Below, piece after piece: positions 53,438 to 62,379 of a DNA stretch of 64,000 nt (position 1 is the stretch's first letter; every line of letters begins with the position of its first letter). A program made the translations under genes and the position numbers. Source of the DNA: Streptomyces varsoviensis (GTDB lineage: Bacteria > Actinomycetota > Actinomycetes > Streptomycetales > Streptomycetaceae); contig NZ_JOBF01000027.1 of assembly GCF_000718635.1 (NCBI RefSeq), positions 62,001-126,000 on the forward strand, given 5' to 3'. The notes below the pieces were generated by a model, which saw only the letters and a program-made list of their open reading frames with translations, was not told the origin of the DNA and did not search any database.

Positions 53438-53911
53438 CTACCGAGAGGTGGCCGGTGTCCAGCGCATGGTCATGTCGGGCAGGCTCTCCATGTTGCGGCT
53501 GCCGTCATTGGTGTCGAGCACGGTGAAGCCGTGGCGCTCGTAGAAGCGGCGGGCGTCCGTGTTGAGCTGGAAGACGCGCAGCGACATGCCGCCGGGGCTG
53601 TGCCGCCGGGCCTCGTCGAGCAGGAGCGTGCCGATGCCGCGGCGGCGGACGTCCGGGCGCAGATAGAGGTGTTCGAGCATGTCGCCCTCCAGGGCGGCGT
53701 AGCCCAGCACCTCCGCGCCGAGGACCGCCACCCACACCCGGCACTCCTTGAACACGATGTGCTCGATCCACCACACGACCTCGTCGGCGCCGCGCCGCTG
53801 GGCCGGAAGGTACGGCATCGTCGCCGCGCGCGACTCCATATGAATACGCGCGATCACCGCAGCGTCCGCCGTGCCCGCGTCCCGTATCTCCACCCCGTCG
53901 CCATGATTCAC
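53438..53911 (-). CDS. GNAT-family N-acetyltransferase
   Basis: 157 residues. VEIRDAGTADAAVIARIHMES, EHLYLRPDVRRRGIGTLLLDEARR (acetyl-CoA pyrophosphate loop RRRGIG), LRVFQLNTDARRFYERHGF. Good length and motif order. ATG start. Substrate unknown. Confidence 0.9.
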   Translation of the reverse strand: MNHGDGVEIRDAGTADAAVIARIHMESRAATMPYLPAQRRGADEVVWWIEHIVFKECRVWVAVLGAEVLGYAALEGDMLEHLYLRPDVRRRGIGTLLLDEARRHSPGGMSLRVFQLNTDARRFYERHGFTVLDTNDGSRNMESLPDMTMRWTPATSR

Positions 53912-54126
53912 GGGCCGACCCTACAACGGCCCGCTGTCGGCGGTCCGGGCCCGTCTGCCGGGAAAGGCGGGAACGCGCCTTCCGAGGGGCGTGAATTCCT
54001 GGGAACATCCAGGGCCACGGTGACGGAGCGGAAATACGGACGTACCGGCTCCATGGCGCATCACAGCGCATCAGCGCATCAGCGCACCGGCGTACCGAAG
54101 CACTGGGTTACCCGGAGGAGGGCATC

Positions 54127-54414
54127 ATGCCCGAGGTGACAGTGAACGGTCGGACATTCACCTACTACGAGAGCAGGACCGGCAGCCGAGCCGTTGGGAT
54201 CAGCGCCAACGGGGTCGCGAATTCGCAGCACGAATACCGGTTCCGGCCGGACCCGCACACGCAGCGCGATTACAACAGCCGGCAGGCGGAGTTCTATCGG
54301 GCGGCCGCCGAGGCCGCCGCCGGGCTCTTCACGCTCCAGGACGGCGTGGCGCGGTGGCCGTCCGACGGCGCGTTCAGTTGGCGGGGACAGGACTACGACC
54401 TGGAAACCCGGTAA
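54127..54414 (+). CDS. 95-aa hypothetical protein
   Basis: ATG with GGAGGAGGGC upstream. Sequence MPEVTVNGRTFTYYESRTGS then EYRFRPDPHTQRDYNSRQAEFYRAAAEAAAGLFTLQDGVARWP. Looks like a small alpha/beta protein; no family recognised. Convergent with the MFS gene, 5-nt gap. Confidence 0.6.
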   Translation: MPEVTVNGRTFTYYESRTGSRAVGISANGVANSQHEYRFRPDPHTQRDYNSRQAEFYRAAAEAAAGLFTLQDGVARWPSDGAFSWRGQDYDLETR

Positions 54415-54418
54415 CGCG

Positions 54419-55882
54419 TCAGGGCTCCCCGCGCGCGGCCGGCGACTTGGCGTGAGCGTCGTGCGAGGCCGGTGTGTCGAGTGAGGTTGGCGCCTCGTGT
54501 GACCCCTGTGCGCCGTCTGACCCGTCAGAGTCCGCAGAACCGCCGGAGCCGCCGGAGCTGCCGGAGCCCTCTGAGCCGCCCGAGGCCCGTATGGCGTGTG
54601 ACGTGTGCGAGGCGTGTGTCGCCGCGTGGGCGTCGTAGCGCCAGAACGGGCGTACGGCGAAGGCCCCGATGAGCACGAGGCCGACGCACAGCACGGCGCT
54701 GCCCGACCAGGCGATGCTGAAGGTGGTGGCCGCGGCCATGGCGCCCGCGCGCAGGTCGCCGAGGCGGGGGCCGCCGGCCACCACGACGGTGAAGACGCCC
54801 TGCATGCGCCCGCGCATCTCGTCCGGGGCGTACGTCTGGAGGATCGTCTGCCGGTAGACGGAGCTGACCAGGTCGGCGGCGCCGGCGAGCATGAGGAGTG
54901 CGACGGTGAGCCAGAGCGTACGGGAGAAACCGGCCAGGGCGATGCCGGTCGCCCAGCCGACGACCGCGAGGGTGAGCGCCACCCCCTGACGCCGCACGCG
55001 GGAGATCCAGCCGCTGCACAGCCCCGCCAGCAGCGAGCCGATGGCGATCGCCGAATACAGCAGTCCGATTCCGCCGTGGAAATGCGTGGCGGCCGCCTGG
55101 GGGAAGAGCGCTTTCGGCATGGCGAGCACCATGGCGGCGATGTCCACCGCGAACGACATCAGCAGTATCGGATTGCCGCCGATGAAGCGGAGGCCGTCGA
55201 ATACGGCCCGGGCACCCGCCTTGACCACCGTGCCGGCCGGTTTGATGGAAGGGAGCCGGAATGTCGCGTACAGGGTCGCGGTGAAGAGGAGTACATCGGC
55301 GCCGTACGCGTAGGCGAACCCATGCGGGAAGGCGATCAGGATTCCCGCGATGAGCGGTCCGAGGATCTGCCCGATATTGCCGACCGTGAATTGCAGCGTA
55401 TTGGCGGCGGGCACCAGTTCGCGCGGCACGATGCGCGGGATGATGGCGCCGCGCGCCGACGAGGAGGTGGCGAAGGCGGCGCCCTGCACGGCGACGAGGG
55501 CGAGGAGCAGCGCCTCCGACCGGACGTTCAGGAGGGTCTGGACGAGGAGGAGGATCGTCACGGCCCACGTCACGAGCGACGAGCAGAGGGAGAGCAGGCG
55601 GCGGTCGACCGCGTCGGCGATGGCGCCGCCGTAGAGGCCGAACACGACGATGGGTGCGAATCCGGCGAGTCCGGCCAGACCCACGTACATCGACGAGTGC
55701 GACATCGAGTAGATCTCGACGGGGACGGCGACCTCGGTCAGCATCGTCCCGATCAGTGAGGCGCCCTGACCGATCAGGACGCGCCGGTAGGCCGGGACGG
55801 CCAGCGGGCGCGTGTCGAGGGCGGCGCCACGGAGGCGGGCCGCTATGCCCGTGGGGCTCTTCGGCTTGTCGACCACTGTCAC
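54419..55882 (-). CDS. MFS exporter (EntS-like)
   Basis: 487 residues, 12 TM. YRRVLIGQGASLIGTMLTEVAVPVEIYSMSHSSMYVG and GLYGGAIADAVDRRLL (motif A) are typical of the EntS/DHA3 group; PNPTLQFTVGNIGQILGPLIAGIL follows. The C-terminal 70 residues are a Ser/Gly/His/Ala low-complexity tail (GGSEGSGSSGGSGGS). Divergent from the AraC gene, which probably regulates it. Confidence 0.88.
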   Translation of the reverse strand: MTVVDKPKSPTGIAARLRGAALDTRPLAVPAYRRVLIGQGASLIGTMLTEVAVPVEIYSMSHSSMYVGLAGLAGFAPIVVFGLYGGAIADAVDRRLLSLCSSLVTWAVTILLLVQTLLNVRSEALLLALVAVQGAAFATSSSARGAIIPRIVPRELVPAANTLQFTVGNIGQILGPLIAGILIAFPHGFAYAYGADVLLFTATLYATFRLPSIKPAGTVVKAGARAVFDGLRFIGGNPILLMSFAVDIAAMVLAMPKALFPQAAATHFHGGIGLLYSAIAIGSLLAGLCSGWISRVRRQGVALTLAVVGWATGIALAGFSRTLWLTVALLMLAGAADLVSSVYRQTILQTYAPDEMRGRMQGVFTVVVAGGPRLGDLRAGAMAAATTFSIAWSGSAVLCVGLVLIGAFAVRPFWRYDAHAATHASHTSHAIRASGGSEGSGSSGGSGGSADSDGSDGAQGSHEAPTSLDTPASHDAHAKSPAARGEP

Positions 55883-56130
55883 CGGAGCCCGGCCTCCGGC
55901 TCGCTGGTACGGAGCTGGGGCGCGGCCACGGAGTCGTAGTACGTCCGGGGCGGGAGCGGCCGGGACGTACGACTCCGTGGGCTGGTTCGGTGGCGCCGCC
56001 GGAGCGACGCGCTGGGTGTGGTGTGCATGCCGTCACTTTGCCAGCGGGGCATGGCGGCGCACTTCCATTATTCTGCCTACTTGTGTCGAAGAATGGCCAA
56101 GCGCACGGCGGACCCACGACCCCGACCCCA

Positions 56131-56919
56131 ATGCCGGTCGCGGTACCGGTCCCGATCGCGACCGCGCACGTCCATGCGGCGGGCGAGGTCATCGACCGCC
56201 ACCGGCACGACTACCACCAGCTCCTCTACGTCAGCACCGGAGTCACATCGGTCCGGACCGAGCGCGGGACCTGGGTGGTCTCCAGCAACCGGGCCGTGTG
56301 GACCCCGGCGAAGATGTGGCACGAACACCGGGTCTACGGCGAGAGCATGATCCACACCATCGGCTTCCCGCCGGGCGACGCCCCGCTGCCCGACGGGACG
56401 CCGACGGTGCTGGCCGTGGACGGCCTGCTGCGGGAACTCTTCATCGCCTGCACCGACCGGGACCTGCCGGAACCCGAACTGCGGCGCCTGCGGGCCGTGG
56501 TCCACGACCGGCTGCGCCGCGCGGACGTGCAGCCGCTGCGGCTGCCCACTCCCCAGGACCCGCGCCTGGCCCACGCCTGCCGCGCGGTCGAGGAGGACCT
56601 GAGTCGCCCGCGGTCCCTGGCGTGGCTGGCCCGCCGCGTCGGGGTCGGTGAGCGGACGCTGACCCGGCTGTTCCGTACGGAGTTCGGCACGACGTACCCG
56701 CAGTGGCGGACCAGCACCCGCGTCTTCCACGCCATGGTCCAACTGGCCGAGGGCGCCAGCGTCACCGGCACGGCCCGCCGTTGCGGCTGGGCCACCACCA
56801 GCGCGTTCATCGACACGTTCGCCCGGACCATGGGCCAGACCCCCGGCGCGTACCGCAGCGCGGCCGTCCGCACGGAGGCCATGGACCACCCGCCCGAGGA
56901 GCACGTACACCGAAGGTGA
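56131..56919 (+). CDS. AraC-family regulator with cupin sensor
   Basis: 262 residues. N-terminal cupin EVIDRHRHDYHQLLYVSTGV, C-terminal double HTH: ARRVGVGERTLTRLFRTEFGTTYPQWR and GTARRCGWATTSAFIDTFARTMGQTPGAYR. No clear RBS at ATG 56131 or at the in-frame GTG 56083; possibly leaderless. Divergent from the MFS exporter it likely controls. Confidence 0.9.
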   Translation: MPVAVPVPIATAHVHAAGEVIDRHRHDYHQLLYVSTGVTSVRTERGTWVVSSNRAVWTPAKMWHEHRVYGESMIHTIGFPPGDAPLPDGTPTVLAVDGLLRELFIACTDRDLPEPELRRLRAVVHDRLRRADVQPLRLPTPQDPRLAHACRAVEEDLSRPRSLAWLARRVGVGERTLTRLFRTEFGTTYPQWRTSTRVFHAMVQLAEGASVTGTARRCGWATTSAFIDTFARTMGQTPGAYRSAAVRTEAMDHPPEEHVHRR

Positions 56920-57234
56920 AGGCATCCACCCCGAACCATCCCGCAGCGGACTCTCGCAGCAGGTGTCCACGTCGATGACACCACCCTCCACCGACGGCCC
57001 GGCCCACATCGAGTGGCCCCCGAGCCGCAACGGAATCGGCTGCCCGGGGTGGTGGGCCCCGGGTCTCGCCTGCCACCCGGCCCGGCAGCGTCGCGGCTCC
57101 GAGCCCCGAGCCCCGCTGCTCGTAGCCCGCGGCGAGCGTACTTGCCACGACCAGCGCCGCCGGTCCCGCCATGACGGCGGGGCCGGGGCCTGGTCTGTGT
57201 GGCGGGCCCGGCTGACCTCTCCGGTGAGGGGGCG
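56920..57234. other. 315-nt intergenic region
   Basis: Between the convergent AraC and MDR genes. On the minus strand MAGPAALVVASTLAAGYEQR looks like the TM segment of a lost small membrane protein, but there is no intact gene. No terminator stem stands out. Confidence 0.4.
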
Positions 57235-58197
57235 TCAGTCGGTCGTGGTGAGGACGAGTTTGCCGCGGGTGCGGTTGGTTTCGCCTTGCCGGTGGGCTTC
57301 GGCTGCCTCTTCCAGCGGGAAGGTGCGTTCGACCTCGACGCGGACGGCGCCGGAGTCGACCAGGCCGGCGATGGCGGTGAGCGCGGTGGCGTCGGGCTCG
57401 ACCAGGAGAGGGCTCGTACGGACGCCCGCTCGCGCGGCCGCGTCGGCCAGGTTCTGCGAGACGCCGCTCGGGACGGAGATGACGAGGCCGCCGCGGCGGG
57501 TCGCCGCCACGGACCGTGCGTCGGTGTCGTCCTGGGGGCCGACGAGGTCGATGACGACGTCGACCTCGCCCGTGGCCTCCTCGAAGCGCTGCCGCGTGTA
57601 GTCGATGGTCTCGTCCGCGCCCAGTTCCCTCAGCCAGGCGTGGCGCGGCTCGCGGGCGGTCGCGATCACCTCGGCGCCGAGGTTCTTGGCGAACTGCACC
57701 GCGAGATGGCCGACGCCGCCGGCCGCCGCGTGCACCAGCACCCGCTGGCCGCTCGTGACGCCCGCCGTGTCGACGAGGGCCTGCCACGCGGTGAGCGCGG
57801 CGAGCGGCAGCGCCGCGGCCTCGACGTGCCCGATGGACGCGGGCTTACGGGCGAACTGGCGGGACGGGGCCGTGACGAACTCGGCGTAGCCGCCCGCCGG
57901 CCGCGGGAACCACGGCATGGCGTAGACCTCGTCGCCGGGCGCGAGCGTGGTGACGCCGAAACCGACCTCCTCGACGGTGCCGGAGACGTCCCAGCCGAGG
58001 ATCAGCGGCATCCTCTGGAGCCCCGCCATCCCCTGTCCCGCGCGGGTCTTCCAGTCCACCGGGTTGATCCCGGCGGCGTGCACGCGCACCAGCACCTCGG
58101 TCGGCAGCGGCTCGGGCCGCGCGACGCGACCGGGCGTCAGCACCTCCGGCCCGCCGAACTCCTCGATCGTGACGGCCCGCATCGTCTGCTCGCTCAT
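57235..58197 (-). CDS. NADP-dependent quinone oxidoreductase-like MDR
   Basis: 320 residues. MRAVTIEEFGGPEVL, RVHAAGINPVDWKTRAGQG, GWDVSGTVEEVG, GDEVYAM, and nucleotide loop VLVHAAAGGVGHLAVQFAKNLGAEVIATA. No structural Zn cysteines. ATG 58195-58197 follows GAGGAG; the 9-residue extension MSMSMSEES comes from an ATGAGC repeat and is probably not translated. Divergent from the GlxA-type gene. Confidence 0.9.
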   Translation of the reverse strand: MSEQTMRAVTIEEFGGPEVLTPGRVARPEPLPTEVLVRVHAAGINPVDWKTRAGQGMAGLQRMPLILGWDVSGTVEEVGFGVTTLAPGDEVYAMPWFPRPAGGYAEFVTAPSRQFARKPASIGHVEAAALPLAALTAWQALVDTAGVTSGQRVLVHAAAGGVGHLAVQFAKNLGAEVIATAREPRHAWLRELGADETIDYTRQRFEEATGEVDVVIDLVGPQDDTDARSVAATRRGGLVISVPSGVSQNLADAAARAGVRTSPLLVEPDATALTAIAGLVDSGAVRVEVERTFPLEEAAEAHRQGETNRTRGKLVLTTTD

Positions 58198-58325
58198 GCT
58201 CTCCTCGCTCATGCTCATGCTCATGCTCGTTGTCGTTTCGCGTGTTCACCGTTCGGGTGCCCGCTGCTCGCGGCCGTACGTCCCGTACGTCCCGACGCGC
58301 TATGTCCCGTCCGTCCCGACGCGCT
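58198..58325. repeat. short repeats in the MDR/GlxA divergent region
   Basis: CATGCT hexamers (58195-58226) followed by two copies of CGTCCCGACGCGCT around 58290-58325. They overlap the likely promoter zone. Confidence 0.5.
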
Positions 58326-58360
58326 GACCAGCCTCTCCGCTGACCGTGATCGCGGCGAGT

Positions 58361-58372
58361 GGCCGTACGGCC
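58361..58372. promoter_or_regulatory. palindrome upstream of the GlxA-type regulator
   Basis: GGCCGTACGGCC, a perfect 12-bp palindrome 21 nt before the start; TACGGCCAT is repeated just before the start codon. Candidate autoregulatory site. Confidence 0.4.
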
Positions 58373-58393
58373 ATCTGTCGTACCATTACGGCC

Positions 58394-59467
58394 ATGCCGC
58401 ACCGTGTCGTCGTGCTCGCCCTCGACGGGGTCATACCGCTGGACCTGGGCATACCGGCCCGCGTGTTCAACGGGGCCCGCGGCCCGGACGGGGCGCCGCT
58501 CTACTCCGTGTCGACCTGTTCCCTCGGCGGCCGGCCGGTCCGTACGAGCGAGGACTTCCGGATCGTCGTCGACCACGACGAGTCGCTGCTGGAGACCGCG
58601 GACACCGTGGTGATCGCCACCCAGGAGCCCGAGGAGCGCCTGGTCGCCACCGGCAGGCTGCCCGAGGACGTGGCCGCCGCGCTCGACCGCATCCCGCCGC
58701 GGGCCCGCGTCGTCAGCCTGTGCACGTCCGCCTTCCTGCTCGCGGCGGCCGGACTGCTGGAGGGCCGGCGGGCCACCACGCACTGGGCGCTGTGCGACCT
58801 GTTCGCGCGGCTTTTCCCCGGCGTCGACGTCGACCCCGACGTGCTGTTCGTCGACAACGGGCGCATCCTGACCTCCGCGGGCGGAGCCGCCGGCATCGAT
58901 CTCTGCCTGCACCTGGTCCGGCTGGACCACGGGGCGGCGGTGGCCGGCGCCGCCGCGCGGCGGTGCGTGGTGGCGCCGTGGCGCGAGGGCGGCCAGGCGC
59001 AGTTCATCGAGCACCCGGTGCCCGAGGACGCGGACCGCTCCACCTCGGCCACCCGGCAGTGGGCCCTGGACCGGCTGGCCGAGCCGATCACCCTGGAGGA
59101 CATGGCCCGGCACGCGCACATGAGCGAGCGCACGTTCACCCGCCGCTTCCGCGGCGAGGTCGGCACCAGCCCGCTCAGATGGCTGCTCCAACGCCGCCTG
59201 GTCCAAGCCCGCGACCTCCTGGAATCCACCGACCTCACCGTCGCCCGCATCGCCACCGCCTGCGGCTTCGGCGACCCGGTCGCCCTGCGCAAGCACTTCC
59301 ACACCCACCTCGGCCTCTCCCCGCTTGCTTACCGCCGCGCCCACTCTGCCCCGGAGCCGGAGCGGCCACAGGCGGAGGCGGCAGCGGGAGTGGGGGTGGG
59401 GGTGGGCGTGGGGATGGGGGTAGAGGCCGAGGTGGTCGCGGATGCGGTGTCGGGGCGGGTGGGGTGA
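58394..59467 (+). CDS. GlxA-family transcriptional regulator (DJ-1 + AraC HTH)
   Basis: 357 residues. DJ-1/PfpI domain (VVVLALDGVIPLDLGIPARVF, RVVSLCTSAFLLAAAGLLEGRRATTHW with the elbow Cys, LTSAGGAAGIDLCLHLV) and AraC HTH (HAHMSERTFTRRFRGEVGTSPLRWL, ACGFGDPVALRKHFHTHLGLSPLAYR). The tail is a GVGVGVGVGMGV run from a GTGGGG slippage repeat. ATG 58394. Likely controls the divergent MDR gene. Confidence 0.92.
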   Translation: MPHRVVVLALDGVIPLDLGIPARVFNGARGPDGAPLYSVSTCSLGGRPVRTSEDFRIVVDHDESLLETADTVVIATQEPEERLVATGRLPEDVAAALDRIPPRARVVSLCTSAFLLAAAGLLEGRRATTHWALCDLFARLFPGVDVDPDVLFVDNGRILTSAGGAAGIDLCLHLVRLDHGAAVAGAAARRCVVAPWREGGQAQFIEHPVPEDADRSTSATRQWALDRLAEPITLEDMARHAHMSERTFTRRFRGEVGTSPLRWLLQRRLVQARDLLESTDLTVARIATACGFGDPVALRKHFHTHLGLSPLAYRRAHSAPEPERPQAEAAAGVGVGVGVGMGVEAEVVADAVSGRVG

Positions 59468-59573
59468 GCGGCGGCGCGGTGACCCGTCGGCCTGGCGGCC
59501 CGGCGGCACGGTGACCCCTCGGCCTGGCGGGCCGGCTGCCCGGCGGACCGGCGGGGGCGCGGCCGGGGGCGCC

Positions 59574-61796
59574 TCAGAGGAACTTCTTGAACGCCCAGAG
59601 GTAATCGTTTTCGCCTGTCTCGGACAGGACGACCCGCCCTGGGACGCCCTCCTTCTGCGCCAGTTTCTTCTTACTGCCTTCCAATTGCAGAAGTCCGATT
59701 TCGGTGTGCTGGTAGAACTGCGCTGGATCGCCGCTGTACAGTTCGCCGTTCGCGTTCAGCCTGAGTCGGACCTGCCCCCATCCGACGTCGTACTTGTTCT
59801 GGAAGGCCACAGAGAAGGGTTCGTTGTAGGCGAGTTTGTCGTACGGCGGCTTGAAGTCCTTCTTCGAGATGCGGACCTGCTGTTTGGGCGCCGACGTCAC
59901 CAGAAGCAGCTTCTTCTTGTCGTCGCTCACGCTCAGATACGTCGAGGACGAACTGAGCAGGACCAAGTAGTAGTCGTCCTGGGGATTGACGGGATTGCCG
60001 TCGACGTCCAGGACGAATTCACTCACAGGGTCCACGGGTTTCTCGTCGGGTGTGACGAAGCAGATGTCGGCCGCGCACAGTCTGCTGCCCGCCGGAAATT
60101 CCAGCGTGTATTGACCCTTCTTTTCGAAGTCGTGCGTGCCGAAGTCCATGTAGACGTATCTGACGTAGTTCTCCTTGTCGAACCCCTGTTTTACGCCGGT
60201 TCGGTTCCAGAAGGTGTTGTTGTTGTCCCGTGTGTCGTGGATGATGCGGTATTTGACCTCCTTCTCTGCTTCCATCGGGTGTCCGGTGATCGAAGTCCCA
60301 TTGAGTTTGATCTGGTCGGGGATCGGGTCGCCCGCGTTGCCCTGGCTCGGATGATCGCTGTGCACGCTGGCGAACAGGCAGCGGATGGTGAACTGCTCGG
60401 TGTCCGCCTTGTCGCGGTCGATGGAGGCTTTGACGCTGTATGGTGACGTGGCTTTCTGCGGAAGGCGCTCCGAACCGAGATGGAACGGCTGGAGAATCGT
60501 GGTCTCGGGCAGATTCGGGCGGATCTGGAGATCCAGCCCCTTCTTGTCGATGGTGCCCGTTCCCTGTACCGGCTTGATCTCGTTCTTGTAGCGGCGGGGA
60601 TTCATGTAGGCGTGTCCCCGCATCACCCGCATGACCTTCATGATTCCCGACAGGGTGTGCTGGGTGTCCAGCTTGTTGTTTCCTGTCGGGTCTTTTCCGA
60701 TGAGGCTGTCGGTCCGTCCGGCGCTGCCCTGGTAGTAGTAGAGGAGCGGCAGTTCGAACAGGATCTTCTGCATATTGACGAAGAAGTCCCAGGCCGTCGT
60801 GGAGAGCTGGTTCTTGAGGTCCCCGACCTCGGGCGGCTTCAGTCCCCATTCTTGGTGGAAGATCAGTCGATCGCGTACGGCGGTGCAGTACAGCGACATG
60901 GTCAGGCAGTAGATGAAGACGAGTGTCTCCCCGCCTTTCTCGGACGACTGGGACTCGCACTTCGAAAGAATGGTGCGCGCTCCTTGCGCGACGAACCCGT
61001 ACTCGTCGTTGACCCGCTTCCGCCAGTAATCCTTGTCCTCCGGCTTCGCGTTCTTGTATTCGGTGAGGGCGGTCGTATAGGGGACCGCGTGCTCTTGGAA
61101 AGTCTTGTAGGCCGCCAGGATGTCGTTCTTCACCACGTCGCTGATCTCCTTGGCGACGTACACCTTGGTCCACTCGACGATCTTGTTGAGCTTGTCCTCC
61201 AGCGTCACCTCCTGATAAATCTGCCCGCGCCACCAACTGAAGAACTTGTCCCATAGGAAACTGACCGCACTTCCACCGGGAACCTTGCCCAGCGAGAAGA
61301 TCGTCTCAATCCCGGTCTTCATGGCGGCGTTGAAGTAGTCGAGATACTTCTCCAGGTAGCCATCGGTCTCCTCGAACACGAGGTCGTCGTTCTTCTGCAC
61401 CTTCCAGTCGGCGGGGAAGATGTCAAAGGAAACATCGACGAATCCGGAGGAGATTTCCGACGCTCCGGCGAGCCGAGCATTCCCATTGCCGGCGGGGGCC
61501 AGGCAGATGGTGTCACCGAACCCTGCCGCGTTGATCCGGTCGCCTTCGTAGACCCAGACCGGCTCGCTCCCGTCCAGCGGGCCGAGCCGGAGCACACAAC
61601 GATCCTTCTGATCGAAGTCCAGAGCCTTGTTGTAGTGCCTGTTGGACAGGCGTCCCCCCTTGCAGGTCCAGATCAGCTCAGCCCGTGCCGCGGCCTCCTG
61701 CGGCCTCAGTTTCACCGCGTCACCGGATTGCGCGGCCAGATACAAATTGCTGGACCGGTGACGAATCACGAATGCCTTACCGTCGGGAAATCCCAC
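59574..61796 (-). CDS. delta-endotoxin (Cry)-like protein with beta-trefoil-like modules
   Basis: 740 residues, GC clearly lower than neighbours. GTG 61794-61796 has AAGGTGA upstream. N-terminal module (about 5-120, FVIRHRSSNLYLAAQSGD) looks like a beta-trefoil. A helical region (about 140-330: ETIFSLGKVPGGSAVSFLW, LNKIVEWTKVYVAKEI) resembles the Cry pore-forming domain I. A beta region from about 468 (FTIRCLFAS, VYMDFGTHDF) resembles Cry domain III, followed by a second trefoil-like part (YYLVLLSSSSTYLSVSDD). No signal peptide. A distinct Cry domain II was not recognised. Family assignment is by motif only. Confidence 0.5.
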   Translation of the reverse strand: MGFPDGKAFVIRHRSSNLYLAAQSGDAVKLRPQEAAARAELIWTCKGGRLSNRHYNKALDFDQKDRCVLRLGPLDGSEPVWVYEGDRINAAGFGDTICLAPAGNGNARLAGASEISSGFVDVSFDIFPADWKVQKNDDLVFEETDGYLEKYLDYFNAAMKTGIETIFSLGKVPGGSAVSFLWDKFFSWWRGQIYQEVTLEDKLNKIVEWTKVYVAKEISDVVKNDILAAYKTFQEHAVPYTTALTEYKNAKPEDKDYWRKRVNDEYGFVAQGARTILSKCESQSSEKGGETLVFIYCLTMSLYCTAVRDRLIFHQEWGLKPPEVGDLKNQLSTTAWDFFVNMQKILFELPLLYYYQGSAGRTDSLIGKDPTGNNKLDTQHTLSGIMKVMRVMRGHAYMNPRRYKNEIKPVQGTGTIDKKGLDLQIRPNLPETTILQPFHLGSERLPQKATSPYSVKASIDRDKADTEQFTIRCLFASVHSDHPSQGNAGDPIPDQIKLNGTSITGHPMEAEKEVKYRIIHDTRDNNNTFWNRTGVKQGFDKENYVRYVYMDFGTHDFEKKGQYTLEFPAGSRLCAADICFVTPDEKPVDPVSEFVLDVDGNPVNPQDDYYLVLLSSSSTYLSVSDDKKKLLLVTSAPKQQVRISKKDFKPPYDKLAYNEPFSVAFQNKYDVGWGQVRLRLNANGELYSGDPAQFYQHTEIGLLQLEGSKKKLAQKEGVPGRVVLSETGENDYLWAFKKFL

Positions 61797-62046
61797 ATGA
61801 ATCACCTTCTGTGCGCGTCGTCTGGCAGGGTGTGCAGAACCGAGGTGCATTCGAGGGCGATAGACGGCGGCCTGCCTATGCGGGACAGAGACCCATCAGC
61901 TCACCATCCATGACCAATGGCCCTCATTGCCGATGCCCTTGCACAATCCCCGTCACCGATCACGCGCCAACCCGGAGCGATCACTTTTCACCTGTCCGAG
62001 CGCCCCGACCCGTTTCCTTAACCCATGCGCCGCCCAGCACTTGCGG
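61797..62046. other. gene-free region
   Basis: Upstream of the Cry-like gene. AT content is a little raised; no promoter or ORF picked with confidence. Confidence 0.4.
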
Positions 62047-62379
62047 TCAATGCTTGGGCCGCCGCATGGCGTTTGTCGTGGCTGAGCTGGGGAGGGGCTT
62101 GAAGACGACGCCGCCAGTGGGGCCCGCGAAGCCGGTGGTCGGCCTATTCGGCGACGGGGTTCGACCCGGGCGACCCCTGGCTGCGATGCGGTCCATCAGG
62201 TCCTCGAATGCTGCCTGCCAGCCGGAACCGCGAGCAGTGACCAGCAAGGCCCAGTTCGAGGCCGCGATGTCGGCTCGGGAACGGAATCGGCCGCACGGGA
62301 GCTGGAACAGGCCACGCAAGCCGCGGAGAACATAGGCAACGGAAGGGCCGTGTAGGCCGGGAAAGCTGAAAAATGGCAT
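62047..62379 (-). CDS. possible 110-aa orphan ORF
   Basis: Starts MPFFSFPGLHGPSVAYVLRG, contains ADIAASNWALLVTARGSGWQAAFEDLMDRIA. Third-position GC is lower than usual. No RBS; TTGACG lies just upstream. No family recognised. May be a gene fragment acquired with the toxin-like gene. Confidence 0.3.
   Translation of the reverse strand: MPFFSFPGLHGPSVAYVLRGLRGLFQLPCGRFRSRADIAASNWALLVTARGSGWQAAFEDLMDRIAARGRPGRTPSPNRPTTGFAGPTGGVVFKPLPSSATTNAMRRPKH

Noticed and set aside
56995..57200. FixH-like membrane protein remnant (MAGPAALVVAST)
   Set aside because: Only one short hydrophobic stretch resembles the family; too little to call a pseudogene.
61797..61850. Longer N-terminus of the Cry-like protein starting MHLGSAHPARRR
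   Set aside because: The extension is basic and lacks an RBS, whereas the GTG at 61794-61796 has AAGGTGA at proper spacing.
62140..62175. tRNA-like T-loop GGGGTTCGACCC
   Set aside because: No anticodon or acceptor stem can be built around it.
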